Of a DNA stretch of 64,000 nt, positions 20,514 through 31,989 are shown in pieces. This stretch comes from Gnetum montanum (Eukaryota > Streptophyta > Gnetopsida > Gnetales > Gnetaceae), in assembly GCA_015680685.1 (NCBI GenBank), contig MNCI01000811.1:507828-571827 (forward strand), given 5' to 3'. Position numbers and translations under genes: made by a program. Under the pieces are notes generated by a model. The model did no database searches, was not told where the DNA came from, and worked only from the letters and a program-made list of their open reading frames with translations. Position 1 is the first letter of the stretch. Each line of letters starts with the position of its first letter.

Positions 20514-22115
20514 TTGGCCCATCTTTGTTGATGTTTGGAGGATTGGCTTAAGAGAAGTCGACAAAGAATACGAAACACCATAGTAAACATGACATTAACA
20601 CCACTCATTAGTGGCCAATTAGACAATGATTTGTATGCTTGAGAGTGCTAAAGAAATAAAGTATGGTAAGAAATAGGTTAGGGAGATGTGCCAAGGGACA
20701 ACAAATGGGGAGGATGTTCATTGTACATGTGACTGTAGGATGTAGCATTACGATGGCTTGTTGCCAAAGCATGATCCCTCATCAGAGTGCTTGTGAGGGA
20801 GTCAGCATGCAAAGATGGCCTACCCTTAGGATTTTGACCTCTTGTTAAAGTGCTTGTGAGATGGTCGATCCAAGGTTGAACTGGTTGCAAAACGGAAATT
20901 GTGCTATTTTACTAGGGCACTTGTTTCATCCCATTTTTCTTTTGCTCTTGGCTTTTTTATTTTTCTTGTTTTTTTGTTTTGTTTTCTTTTTTGCTTTTTC
21001 TTGCTTGTTTCTTTTTCATTTTCTTTTATCCTTTTTTTTTACATTTTGTGTTACTAAGTGAATTGCATGTTTCTTAACAAAATTTGTAGTTGTGTCACAC
21101 TTGTAGGATAGGTGTTTCCTTCCTAGGATGAGTTGTGTTACATTTGCTTGGGGCTTTGACAAGCCCAAAAAGGCTCCCCATGAGATGAGTTATGTTACAT
21201 CCATCATGGGTTCTATGGTTGATTGCAAGAAAGGTACCATGTGCATCAAAGAAGCTTGCAGAGAGTGTGTGAAGATGTAAGATTACGATATAGAGGTGAA
21301 TTGGCTATAGTGGGGTAGTAGGGATGTGCACTTTTGAGTAGCTTAGCAAGTTAAAGTAGACACATCAGAGTAGTGTGATGACTTGCCACCATGATGAAAC
21401 GTATCCTTGAGCAACATCACTGAGGCTTCATCTTGCAAATGCAATATAGAGAAAACAAGAAAACAAGAAAAACAACCACCATGTGAAATGAAGGTGAAGT
21501 CCTGTTTGCAAGGGCACTGTAAGGGACATGAATGTTGTGTTAGTTGCAGGTGCATGTAGTGTCCAAAGCAGGAAGGCTACTGTTGGTGTTGGTGGTGGTA
21601 GGCTACGAAAGCTTCAGCAGCCACACTAGAAGTAAGCATCCAAGTGGCTAAAGGTGTTGGCAATGTAGGTGCTTAGGAGTCTTCACCAAAGACAGGAGCC
21701 AGGAAACCTAGTAGCATGGTGAAGAATCGCACTACTGGATGCTCTTCTGAGCTCAAGTAATGATGAGGGCTAGAGGATGGTAGTATTGTGGTTGGGCCAC
21801 AGTACCTTTGGTTCTTTGGCAAGTGATGCTAATGGTGAGAGCTCTAGCCAAGGTGATTGTTGATGGTGGTGATAGCTCCGGAAGGTCAGCAAGATGCCAA
21901 AAGGCATCTCCAGAAGATCAACAAGATGTTGAGGACAATGATGCTACAAATGTTCCAAAGGGTTTTTCCTTGATAACATGAACTTCATTCTAGAACTACA
22001 CTACCTCACCTCATCCTACTCGAGAGGTGTGGGAAGGTAATGGATGATTGGAAGCATTCACGCTCACTTGTCCATAGAACTATGTGTGTTGAACTATGAA
22101 TGCTGCACTACAAAC
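20514..22115 (-). other. Tat-1 3' untranslated region
   Basis: Lies between the tandem array and the 3' LTR on the element's strand. A strongly T-rich block at 20930-21050 (plus strand) creates a phenylalanine-rich spurious frame. No coding similarity was found. 21560-21960 is Gly/Val-type low-complexity sequence (GGTGGTGGTAGGC, GATGTTGAGG). Confidence 0.55.
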
Positions 22116-22398
22116 CTAGTTTTAGGTCTTGGTAGACTGCATGCTATACTAGTTTAATGTCCCAATAGACTGTGATGTGCTAGTTTAAGGTCCTAGCAGA
22201 TCACTATGCTAGTTTAATGTCACAGCAGATAGTGGATGGCCAGTTTAAGATCATAGTAGACCATGTTGTGGGTGCTAGTTGAATGTCATAGCCTAGGGAC
22301 ATTCTATGCTAGTTTAACATTGTAGTGGACATTCTGTGCCAATTTAACATCATAGCAGACATTCTATGCTAGTTTAACATCATAGCAGATGTTCACTT
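22116..22398. repeat. 31-bp tandem array, about nine units
   Basis: Units begin CTAGTTTAA(T/G)GTC or a variant, followed by (A/C)(T/C)AGCAGA and a variable 10-14 bp tail. Later units share CATTCTATG. It lies in the 3' UTR of Tat-1, between integrase and the 3' LTR, which is the known hypervariable, repeat-bearing region of Tat-lineage elements. Confidence 0.8.
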
Positions 22399-22479
22399 AC
22401 CTTGCTTTATCATCGATGCAGCACTGCATACTAGGCATAGTATGGCTTCAGGTACAAGTGGTTAATTGGATTGGCAACT

Positions 22480-23500
22480 CATTGCTGTCTAGATCAGCAA
22501 ACTTGAATGCTCCATTGTTGTAGGCCTTCATGACCAAGAAAGGCCCTTCCTAGTTAGCTGAGAATTTGTTCATGTGCTCGCAAATAACCTTGAGAACAAA
22601 GTCCCCTTTCTTGATCAAGCTTTGATGCTAATTGTGATGGTGCTTTTGTCATTGCTTTTTTTGATGCCACTCGATGCGATCAAGTGTTTTCATGCACTCC
22701 TCCTCTATAGGGTTGAGGTTAATGGTTCTAAAATAATTATTCTAAACCTCATCAATGAAGCTTGAGAGTATCATATAGAGAGATGGGACCTATAGTTCAA
22801 GAGGCAACATTGCTTCAGATCCATATACAAGACTATATGATGTCTTACCTATTGCTATTCTGCATGTCATACGGTAGGCTCATAACATGTAGACTGGCTG
22901 TTCATGCCATTGTCACTTATTGTTACTAAGCATCCTCTTTAGAAGGTTGACAATGACTTTTTTTGTAGCCTCTTCTTGGCCATTTGCCTATGGGTAGTAT
23001 GGTGATGAAAAGAAATGTTTAATGCTAAGGTGTTCACAGAAGGCTTTAGTTTTTGCACTACTAAATTATGGCCTATTGTCTATGACTATAGTCATGGATA
23101 GACCAAATAAAGTCATTATGTTTTTTAGGATGAATTTGTAGACTTGTTATGATGTTGTCTTCCTAAGAGGAATGGGTTCAATCCACTTGGTAAAGTATTC
23201 AGTTACAATTATGATGAAGCTATGTCCTGTAGAAGACTTAGGCATTATAGGCCTTATGATATCTTACCTCCAACATTGGAACAACCATGTGATCTACATA
23301 ATATGTAGTTTAGTGGGTGGCATGTGCATTAGGTTTCCATGTTTTTTACATACATCACATGTTCTGACCTTGGAGACACAATCGCACTCCATGTAAGGCC
23401 AATAGTAGCCTAGATGTTTGATTTTTGCTACCATTACCTTGGGGGCTATGTGGCCTCTACATAGTCCTTCATGGAATTGATCAACAATCATTTGTGCTTC
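22480..23500 (-). pseudogene. Tat-1 integrase remnant
   Basis: The N-terminal zinc-binding domain is clear at 23491-23294: two His (FHEG, GHIAPKV) and two Cys (TCDVCKKHG) with LGYYWPYM between them, the usual order for a gypsy integrase. The core domain to the left is scattered over several frames (fragments of FTKWIEPIP, KNI and FGLSMTI type around 23160-23040) and cannot be followed to its end. It acted in integration of the cDNA; this copy is dead. Confidence 0.7.
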
Positions 23501-24082
23501 ACTACCACTAATAAAAGTTAAGAGTATTCCATCATAGGATTTGCGACATAAGGTACTATGACTTATAAGGATGTATTGTTGTGATTGCTTTCGTATTGCA
23601 TCTGTTTAGGTAGACGTTAGATTTTGTGAAAGATCTCCCTATTGGAGGTATGTTTGAATATCATCATACCACTCTTGGGTGTAAGTTGTGCTTGTTGTTT
23701 CTATGGATGTAATGCTTATTTTTTAAGTTATAGGTTCGGTGCAATCCACTATTGAAGTAGGAAATGCAAAAAACATATTGGGCGCTATGCTTAAGGCTAA
23801 AGTGGCTAATGAATTAGCAATGGAATTTTCATTACAAGGAATGTTTTGGACATCTACAGTTGCAAATCATTTGAGCAAGTGTTTTGCCATATCATAATAA
23901 GGTTGTAAATTTTGTGCCTTGCAAGCATAAACCTCTATGACTTAGTTGACAAGCAGCTGTGAATTGCCTTGGATTGTTATGTTTTGGATTCCTAACTCAT
24001 GAGTTGCTAAGACATCTCAAAGGAGACCTTCATACTCTACTAGATTGTTTGTGTAATGAAATGCAATGTAATACACGAAGGG

Positions 24083-24742
24083 TCAGTTTTCCTTAGAGGG
24101 AAACATGATAATGGTAGTGGCACTACCACCTTGTGTGGTTGAAGCACCATCAAAGTGTAAAACTATCTCAAAGTTTGCAGGCACTTGGCTTATGCTATTG
24201 ACATGCTCATCCAAAAAATTTGGATCTATTATTGTTTGATCATCTATGGGTGAAGTTGTAAGTTGTGTGGCTATTGCTTGATCTTTTATGGATACATGCG
24301 CTATGTAGTGCAAGTCAAACTTTGTAGTCATTACTGTCCTTCATGCAATTCGACTACTTTTGTACATGTTCATAGTAATTGCTCAGAGTACATTGCTTGT
24401 GTAGATAACATTAACCTTATTGCAGAAGAGATAGTGTCTCCATTTTTTGAGTGCAAAGACTAAGGTGAGATAGTTCTTCTCTACATCATTGTACTTCACA
24501 TCATGGGCCACTAGCACATGGATTAAGTAGTAAACATGGGCCTCTAAGCCATTGTCTCACTTTTGGAAAATTAGAGAAGAAATGGATGTGTTTGAGGTTG
24601 GAATATAAATGTAGAATGACTTATCTCCTTGCAGAGGGTAGATTGTCGGAAGTTGAGCTAGCTCCTTTTTGAGGTTGTTAAATACCTCTTGGCAATGAGC
24701 TATCCACTCAAAGTGGATCCCCTTTTTAAGAAAATGTTGCAT
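24083..24742 (-). pseudogene. Tat-1 RNase H and additional RNase H-like domain
   Basis: 24742-24557 holds the RT-RNase H connection (FEWIAHCQEVFNNLKKEL, then FYIYIPTSNTSISSLIFQK), where the first catalytic acid of the usual DAS motif is not preserved. 24331-24083 holds a second RNase H-like start, FEIVLHFDGASTTQGGSAT, with its first Asp. Two RNase H domains in series, the second resembling the archaeal type, define many Tat-lineage elements. Stops separate the parts. Confidence 0.7.
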
Positions 24743-24799
24743 TGGCTACAACTTATTAGTCAACCTGGCAATAAACCTATGTATGAATTCTAATCTGCC

Positions 24800-25930
24800 T
24801 TATAACTCGTGTAGCTCCTTAAGGTTTTTTGGTGGTGCTAATTTGGTGATAGCCTTAACCTTATCAGGGTCTACACATATACTTTTTTTTGATATTACAA
24901 AGCCTAGCATGAAGTTGGTTTTGATGCCAAAGACACACTTTTTTGGGTTTAACCTAAGGTCATGTCTAAGGCAATGTTTGAGAATGTAGTCCAAGTCATC
25001 TGTGTGGTCATGAGCTAATTTGGACTTAACTGTTATATCATTGATATAGTCATTGAGTAAGTTTAGTAGATAGTCACTAACGATATATTTCATCGCACGT
25101 TGGTAGGTTTCTCCTGCATTCTTTAGTCCAAAGGGCATCATTGTATAGCAAAACATTCCCCAAGGGGTCGTGAAGATGGTGCTAAGTTGGTGCTCTAGGT
25201 TGAACCAAATTTGCTTGTACCCCAAGAACCTATCCATAAAGGATAATAAGGAATAACCAACCATAGTATTGATGAGTTGGTAAATCCTAGACAATGGAAA
25301 GTCATCTTTAATGGTTGCCTTTTTCAGGTCCCAGAAGTCTATGCAAATGCATATGCTTCCATTTTTCTTAAGGACAACTATGATGTTTGAAACCTAGTCA
25401 ACATAGTCAACTACCTGAATGAAACCAGCTTTGTAAAGCTTAGTGATTTCATCACAAACTACCAATTCCACCTTATGTTTGACTTTGTTGAGCTTTCTAT
25501 TTAACTAGTCTTATGTGAGGATTGAGGATAATGTTGTGCTGTATTATGCAAGGGTCCAAGCCTGACATGTCCTCGTAGGACCATGCAAATGCCTTGACAT
25601 TATCATTGAGAACTTTAGAGATGCTTTGTTTTATTCCAGGCCCTAATAAGAAACTAAGTTTCAATGTCTTCACCTCACCTTTACATGTTACTACAAGGAT
25701 TTCAATGAGAGGATCCTTGGTTATGTCACCTACCTCTTGGTGTAGAGCTCTAACTAGATGGTTTGGCTAGTCTAGAGATGTCTCTAGGGATGCTACATTT
25801 GTGTCATAAGTAAATGGCTCAAGGTTTAGGAGCTTAGTGTTTACACATCTCATGGAATCATTGTAAGGTCTAGTCAAGACCAAGGGTGCATGAAGATGCT
25901 CATATGCATCATTCTGCAATCCCGTTGAAA
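24800..25930 (-). pseudogene. Tat-1 reverse transcriptase
   Basis: 25294-24800 is a 164-residue open frame. PFGLKNAGETYQRAM and LRLNPKKCVFGI with LGFVIS are Tat-type RT signatures. The catalytic box reads YINDI (residues 83-87), so the first Asp of YxDD is Asn and the enzyme would be inactive. Upstream frames to about 25620 keep the RT N-terminus (KAFAW, DMSGLDPCIIQHN), split by stops. To the right, 25640-25930 shows weak linker similarity until the insertion boundary at 25954. Confidence 0.82.
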
Positions 25931-26339
25931 ATCTTGCAAAACAACCAAAAAAATGTCAAGCAACACCTATCTTAATAAGGAAAAATGCATAAGGAAGAAA
26001 ATGTTATGAAAATTTTCCTAATTGTGTAGTTGTTAGATTAGATAAGAAAGTAAGTAAAGTAATTTTGGCACCTTAAATGGTCATGAAATTGCCAGTTTAT
26101 GGTCTGAGTGGACCATGGTTTATGTGGAAAATATTGGTTAAGTAAGGCTAGGAAAGTTTAGATGTGGGGCTAAGTTAGATGTTTATTGGGCGATAAAAAA
26201 ATGAAAAAAAGTTTCTAAGGATAGAGAGGCTGGAAAAGTTAGAAAAATTTTCAAACTTTGGATGCTACGATCATCCCACGTTATGTGTGGGACATGGGAT
26301 AGGCCTCAGGAGGGTGATGTGTCCTTCAACCTAGAAGGG

Positions 26340-26348
26340 TATAAATAG
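26340..26348 (+). promoter_or_regulatory. TATA-like box in a putative LTR
   Basis: GGGTATAAATAGG, on the plus strand. The sequence downstream (AGCATAGCATAGC, GAGCGTAGC, GAGCATAAC) has the same hairpin vocabulary as the Tat LTRs. Confidence 0.4.
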
Positions 26349-26859
26349 GAGTTTTACCATAGTAAACTTCTCATTTTCAAAGTTGAAGCAAATAGTCACT
26401 AAGCATAGCATAGCTAAGGCCAAGGGAGACAGAGCGTAGCAATGAAAGAGGAGAAGCTAGAGCATAACATAAAGGAAGAAAGAAAGAAAGATTGTGACAA
26501 TCAACCATGATGTGCCATAGTTAATGCCAACACCCTAACCTCACCAATGTGGACAAAGGAGAATGCACATTGGGGTGCCTTCCTAGGGCACACATAGAGG
26601 ACTGTAGGGAGATGTCATTGACTAGGGAAGGTGTTATGCTCTACCCTTGTGATTTATTTTCCTTGCTTCTTGTGTACCTTGATTTTTTTTTGTTTTCGGG
26701 TTTTGAGAATGGCCTACCTTGGGCACAGACTGCCATCGCCACTGCAGCTGCCATTAGTCATGGCCAGGGGAGGAAATGCGCATAGTCCATTTTTTGTTTA
26801 GGTTTTTAGTTTTTGGTGTTATGAGGGTTTGTGTACCATGTGTAGTGCAGGACAGGGGA

Positions 26860-26998
26860 TTTCTTGGCATTCCATGCATGGCATGGAACTAGGGTTTTTC
26901 AATGTCCTACACATGGCATGGATCAAGGATTTTCTTGGCATCCCATGCATGACATGGAACACAATTTTTTTTGGCATCCCACACGTGATGTGGGATAG
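26860..26998. repeat. 36-bp tandem units with CATGCATGGCATG palindromes
   Basis: Four diverged units, each with TTCTTGGCATCCCA followed by a palindromic core (CATGCATGGCATGGAAC, CACATGGCATGGATC, CATGCATGACATGGAAC, CACGTGATGTGGGAT). A single related unit lies upstream at 26275-26300. Confidence 0.7.
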
Positions 26999-27149
26999 GG
27001 CTCAGTTGGGGCGACTTGAAGGTGAATGCAAATCATGATGGTCTAGGTAGGATGATTGTGAGGGTCATGGTTGTCACACTAGGGTATGTTCTTGAGAGTG
27101 TAACAAAAAAGTTAGAAAAACTTTGATTTCCTAGTGTCAAGCTCTACAG

Positions 27150-27435
27150 GCAGCACAATTAATAGGTTATGCTCTGTAGTGAACATGATCAACAATTTGT
27201 AATTTTTCAACACTTCAAAAATTTTTCAATAATTACACTTAAAGGGGAGTGTAACCAACACATTGAAAATTTTTATGATTGTTATGCTCAGCGAGGAGCA
27301 TAGCCAACACTTAGAATTTTTTGCAGTTGCAAAGGTTACACTCTATGGGAAGCGTAACCGATAGCTAGAAAATTTTTTGTAATTTTGAAGGTGATGCTCT
27401 ATGAGAGCATAATCAATAGTTAGTGTATTTTTTGA
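27150..27435. repeat. Hairpin array, five units of 50-66 bp
   Basis: Each unit has an inverted repeat: ATGCTCTGTAGTGAACAT, TACACTTAAAGGGGAGTGTA, ATGCTCAGCGAGGAGCAT, TACACTCTATGGGAAGCGTA, ATGCTCTATGAGAGCAT. Between them lies a T-rich spacer with AGAAAATTTTT. Stems alternate between ATGCTC and TACACT types. The same words occur in the Tat-1 U3 array. Confidence 0.75.
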
Positions 27436-27483
27436 TACTTTCCAAAATTATAGTGTTTGTAAATATGCAATGTAAATGTTAGT

Positions 27484-27504
27484 GTTGTGCCCTGTTGGGG
27501 ACTG
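27484..27504 (+). other. Possible primer binding site
   Basis: TTGTGCCCTGTTGGGGACTGG resembles a degraded TTGGCGCCGTTGCCGGGGACT. It would mark the end of a 5' LTR that starts near 25954. The similarity is partial, so this is a suggestion only. Confidence 0.35.
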
Positions 27505-30500
27505 GGTATGTCAGATGGGTATGTCAATGTCCCTTTCCCATGGGGCTTGGTGAAAAGTTAAGTATGTTGAGTGTAATTTTTATGCATTTTTTATTCAATG
27601 TTAATATTCTCCTTTTGTTGCCATTGTGGAATTGCAAGGTATTGTTGAAACCCATTGTTGTTGTAGTTAAGCTGGTGGGCATTTTGTGTTACATGAGTGA
27701 GCCTGTGTTGAACATGCTTGCACTAGACACATGTGTAGGCCACTAGGTGGTATGGTTCAGGTCAAGAGTGCAAGAATTCATGGAATTTTTGCTCCACCAG
27801 TTTAGTTTGATGATATGGTCACACTTGGCAGTTGAAGTAGCGAGCATCATAATGGAAACACTATTGCCTGAGGAAAACTGAGGCATCCTAAGGTTCATAT
27901 TTGATGAGCCTGTTGGCAATGAGGGAGTAGGGAGTTCAAGCTAAGGTCATAAGGGCATTAGGCTTTTGTCCAGGATTTGAGGAATGCTTGAATTTTAGTG
28001 CTACAACTAGAATAACACTTTTTTTGTCATCCGACGCCTACAAACTCTTTTCCAAAATCCAATTGGGATGGTGTATAATGCTGGAGGGTGCATCCCCTTA
28101 TGATTTCTTGTACTACCTATTAGATTATGACTTAAAATGCTAACCACTCACATCTATTTCTAGGTTTACCATTGACGCATATGGCCTTCCTAATGAAGAG
28201 GGAGCATTGAACTTGACTCAAATTGTCCTATAGGAATTCTCATCTTTTGAGAATGTTCATGTAGCAATGATTGGGCAGATTAGGGTAGACCTAGCGAAAC
28301 TCCCTTACTAATTTTCTAAGTCTTATGAGAGGTGTTAGGCTCTTGGTTGGTTGGATGCTAAGTGGGCAACCGACATATTAAGCATGGAGAAATTTTTAGC
28401 CCCAAAACCACTATCCCACACACCATTCATGCCATGTGAGTCATGAATCACACATTTTTATGAACTTTTTTCTTTATTTTTCTCATGTTGCTAATTTTAC
28501 CTTTGCTTATTGTAGCTATTATTAAATTAGGTGAAGTCACGGTGGTTGCCATAGGTTGCACTAAGGCCACTCTCATCTTGAAATATGGTGAGGTTGAAAG
28601 TTCATAATGTTGGTTATGCTATGAGGCCCTAGTGGAGATAGTAAGGAGTCTTCAGTAGACTGGGCTCATGGACCTTTTCTTGGCCATTAGCCCAAGCATC
28701 CCATTGGCTGAAATGATTTCCATAATTGACTCCTTAATTGAGAGCGTTGATCACTTCAACATACAGGTCTGTGATGTGTGGGTGACCTTTGAAATTATAG
28801 ATAAATTCTTTGCAGACCTCTTCAGCATCCCCTCTGAGGACCTACCAGTTGCAGAAAAAATTGACAAAGACCTAGACCACAGAGGAGATGTTGAGGAGTG
28901 GTTGGGCACTTCCAAGGTCTACAAAGGAATACCAGTTAAGGAGGTGAGGGTACTCATGGTTCACCACCTCTACCCAATCTTCCAAGCTCATGCATTCCTG
29001 AAGATACTTTTCCAAGGAAAGATTCTCAAGGTTGAGCAAGCTTGTGTGATGAGGGATGTAATAGAAGAGGGGACATGGTACAACTGGGCCTCTCACCTTG
29101 TTGTGGCCTACATGCTAAAATTTTGAGGCTGTGCCACAACTTCCAAGCATGATCGCACATGCACTTTGCATTCTTCGTACCATGCCTATGACGAATTGTA
29201 GAGTTTTTGGTGGTTCATGAGAATAGGTGGTGGGTGTTGCAAGACTATAATCAAATCTCTAGGCCATGAATTAATCACCTATTCAGCACCACGTAGTCAC
29301 AGGATCCTTCGGAGGTAATTGGTGAGTTTTTTTCAGTGATGATCAAAGGTAATGTGGGATGATCCTACTACACACATGATTGCCAGGGAGACCTCACCAA
29401 CCAACACTAGAAATGTAGCTAGAGAGGCATGACTCATTGTTGAGATAGTAAGATCATCCAAAATAAAGATTAAGAAGCCATGCCCCATGGAGAAGCTTGT
29501 GCATGAAGTAGAGGAGGATGACAAAAAACTCTAATTTAAGCTTCATGATGTGCATTCAGGAATTGCAAGTATGCATTATTTGATATTGTTGTAATGTGTC
29601 ATGCTATATTATAATCATTATTAACAATTCTAAATCTAACTTATGTGACACAAGCAAGAGGACCCTTGTAGCAATAGTAGAGCCCATAGAGGATGATGTC
29701 CCTCAACCTAAGGGAAAAATAGCAGATGAAGAAGAATGAGAAGCTATTGAAGTGCTAAGGAAACTTAAGGAGGAAGGGTTGTAGTTTGAAGGGGATGAGT
29801 TTGAAAATTTCTTTGATAGCATGTAGATGGATGATCCTCCCCCAATCACATCTAAGGGCTTTTTGGGTAGGTGCTTTGCACTACCATTATTATTATTATT
29901 ATTATTATTTCTCTTCTTGTTCTTTTCATCTTTTTTTATTTTCTTTTTTAACTCTTATGCCCTTGGGTATTGGCTATCTGATAATCACTAATTATATTAT
30001 GTTATAGAAGTGGGTGTTTCCACTAAACGTCCAACATTCACATCCACCTTCTGTATGCAACTATGGATGGAGGCTCTAGATAAGTTTACCTTCATGCAAG
30101 GCTTAGTGGATGACATGACAAATCATATACAACAAAAAAATCTTGAAATTGGTATATCTATGTTTATCTATTTTTTCTTTACTAATTTACTTACTCAGTT
30201 TGTAGCTAATGTTGTCTTGCCTATTATGTGATGTCAAATTTACAGTTTAAGTGGGACCCAAATAGGATGATCCTGGTTGATACCATGCCTAAGTTTCTCC
30301 TCAAAGTCGAGCAAGTGCCTTGCCACGTGTATGATGAGATAAGTAGATGCACGGTATACTTTGCAAGAGCATTGTGGGAGTGTAGGCACATTAACGAACA
30401 CTTGTGGAAACAGGTGTAGGAACTTTAGAAAAAGGAAGCAAGTCAAGAGGCAAAATTGGAGAACTTATAGTCCTACTATGACTTCTTGGTGGCATGTGAA

Positions 30501-31220
30501 AACCCAAACAATAGCTAGCACACAGTTGAAATTAATTATGCTAGGTATTGGTCAATTGTTTAGGGCAAGAATGAAGCTACCCATGAGGTGATTGAGCAAT
30601 GGTTGTAGATGGACCTACTAGTAAGGAAAAATTAGGACTAGGAGGATTATAGCACAAAAGCGTATTAATGGGGCCAAATGCAAAAGAATCACAAGCACCA
30701 CTACAAGCAAGAACATGAAGTGTACTGTATAAAGTACAGAGATGAGTCTATGGAGCACCGATGTTGAGAGATATTTCTTGATACAATTAGTGCAACATAG
30801 GCTTACAAACTATTCACAAGTAATGTAGTGGTGAGTGGAACCCTAGAGAGACACATCATTGTACCTTCTAGAGAGGTCACTTTTGCAAAATTTTTGCTAG
30901 GGCCACCCTCATGAATAGCCATAGAAAAAAGGAAAACCCTTATGGGTATTGACCTTGGCAAGGAGGACTAGACACGATTATTGGAGAATAAAATCCTCTG
31001 ACACTTGGAGGCTGGCCTTAATAGGATGCCCCCATACATGGATGTAGGTCCTTCTTAGGTTGGTCTAGTTTGTATTATTTCTATTTATTTTATTACAATG
31101 TTGCATGTCACCATATTTGTTAGCTAATTTATGGTCTTATTTTAATTTAATGCAGGTTCTGGGTGATAGCGTAGGACCCAATGGAGTAACAGATGAAGAG
31201 GGAGAGGAAGAACCTTAGCC
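27505..31220 (+). pseudogene. Unrecognised plus-strand frames of the inserted block
   Basis: Several open stretches (27495-27746, 28668-29126, 29786-30007, 30010-30231, 30228-30419, 30361-30591) follow one another with stops between them. The longest, 28668-29126 (152 residues), is acidic, with IDSLIESVDHFNIQVCDVW, then ADLFSIPSEDLPVAE, then VKEVRVLMVHHLYPIFQAH. Upstream fragments read DAYKLFSKIQLGWCI and FTIDAYGLPNEEGALN. No RT, protease or integrase motif is present. By position it could be gag or an additional, env-like ORF of a plant LTR element. It is not assigned to any family. A (TTA)n microsatellite and a T-rich block lie at 29884-29945. Confidence 0.35.
29884..29907. repeat. (TTA)n microsatellite
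   Basis: About eight ATT units followed by a T-rich tract to 29945, inside the unrecognised block. Confidence 0.8.
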
Positions 31221-31444
31221 CCCACTACACATTGCAGGATGAAATGCCCAAAATGTAGCCCTATTATTGGGCAATTTTGTATTTTTGGAGATTTTATGTT
31301 TTGGATGTAAACTTGAACTACATACGTTATTGATAATTCAATGGTAATGTGATGATTATTTGCTTGTCATTTTATTGTATTTTATGTAATGTTGTTGTAG
31401 TTTTAACTTGTGATTTGATTGATGCAATTAGGCCCCTTGTGGGC

Positions 31445-31740
31445 CCCATTGTAGTTTAAGGCCATGGTAGAAGGGCCACTTCTAGTTTAAGGCCATTTCA
31501 GGCTAGCGCTAGTTTAAGGCCATTTTAGGCCATTGCTAATTTGAGGCTATTTAAGGCCATCACTAGTTTAAGACCATTTAAGGCTATAACATAAAAGGGA
31601 ATTGGTTGTTAGTTTTAGGTCTTAGTGGGTTGTGTGATAGTTTAAGGCCTTTCTGGGTCACAACGTACAAGGAAACTATTTGCCAGTCTTAGGCCTTAGT
31701 GGATCATGCAATGGTTTAAGGTCTTTTCAGGCTCTTTTTT
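31445..31740. repeat. CTAGTTTAAGGCC array
   Basis: Five units of about 27-30 bp (31445-31585) with the core CTAGTTTAAGGCCATTTAAGGC, then two longer, looser units (GTTTTAGGTCTTAGTGG, GTTTAAGGCCTTTCTGGG) to 31740. The core resembles the unit of the 22116-22398 array, which suggests that both derive from related element 3' UTRs. Confidence 0.72.
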
Positions 31741-31989
31741 TCTCTTTGAAAAAAAGGCTAAATGAAACTGCATGAGCTAAAGAAATAAAATAACTAATGT
31801 AGGATGCAAACAATAATGTAATCGTAATTGTATAGGTAGAGAACAATGAGTAAGTGAAACATGTAAGTGAACGAAGGGTATGCCTTAGTCATGTAGGTGT
31901 TTTCTAACTTGATGCGAGTTAGGAGGTGTATAAGGCCTAGGAGGCACAAGCTAGTATTCTCTTAGACCTTTGTCTATTGCAAAAAAGGG

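Larger units (their letters stand above)
25954..31981 (+). mobile_element. Probable plus-strand LTR element inserted between Tat-1 protease and RT
   Basis: This 6.0-kb block separates Tat-1 protease from its RT and holds only plus-strand open frames. It runs from TGTCAAGC to CTATTGCA, with AAAAA on both sides (25949-25953, 31982-31986); that duplication is low-complexity and weak. Inside, in order, are a TATA-like box (26340-26348), two repeat arrays, a possible Athila-like primer site (27484-27504), unrecognised frames, and a CTAGTTTAAGGCC array. A second LTR copy was not found, so the element may be 3'-truncated. The exact edges and its class are uncertain. Confidence 0.45.

Noticed and set aside
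20861-21061. Very hydrophobic 66-codon frame resembling a membrane protein
   Set aside because: It is a translation of a T-rich tract in the Tat-1 3' UTR and has no other support.
22116-22398. Regularly spaced repeat considered as a CRISPR array
   Set aside because: Plant nuclear context, diverged units with no unique spacers, and a location in a retrotransposon 3' UTR.
28872-29096. Minus-strand 74-codon frame
   Set aside because: Shadow of the longer plus-strand frame 28668-29126, which fits the direction of its neighbours.
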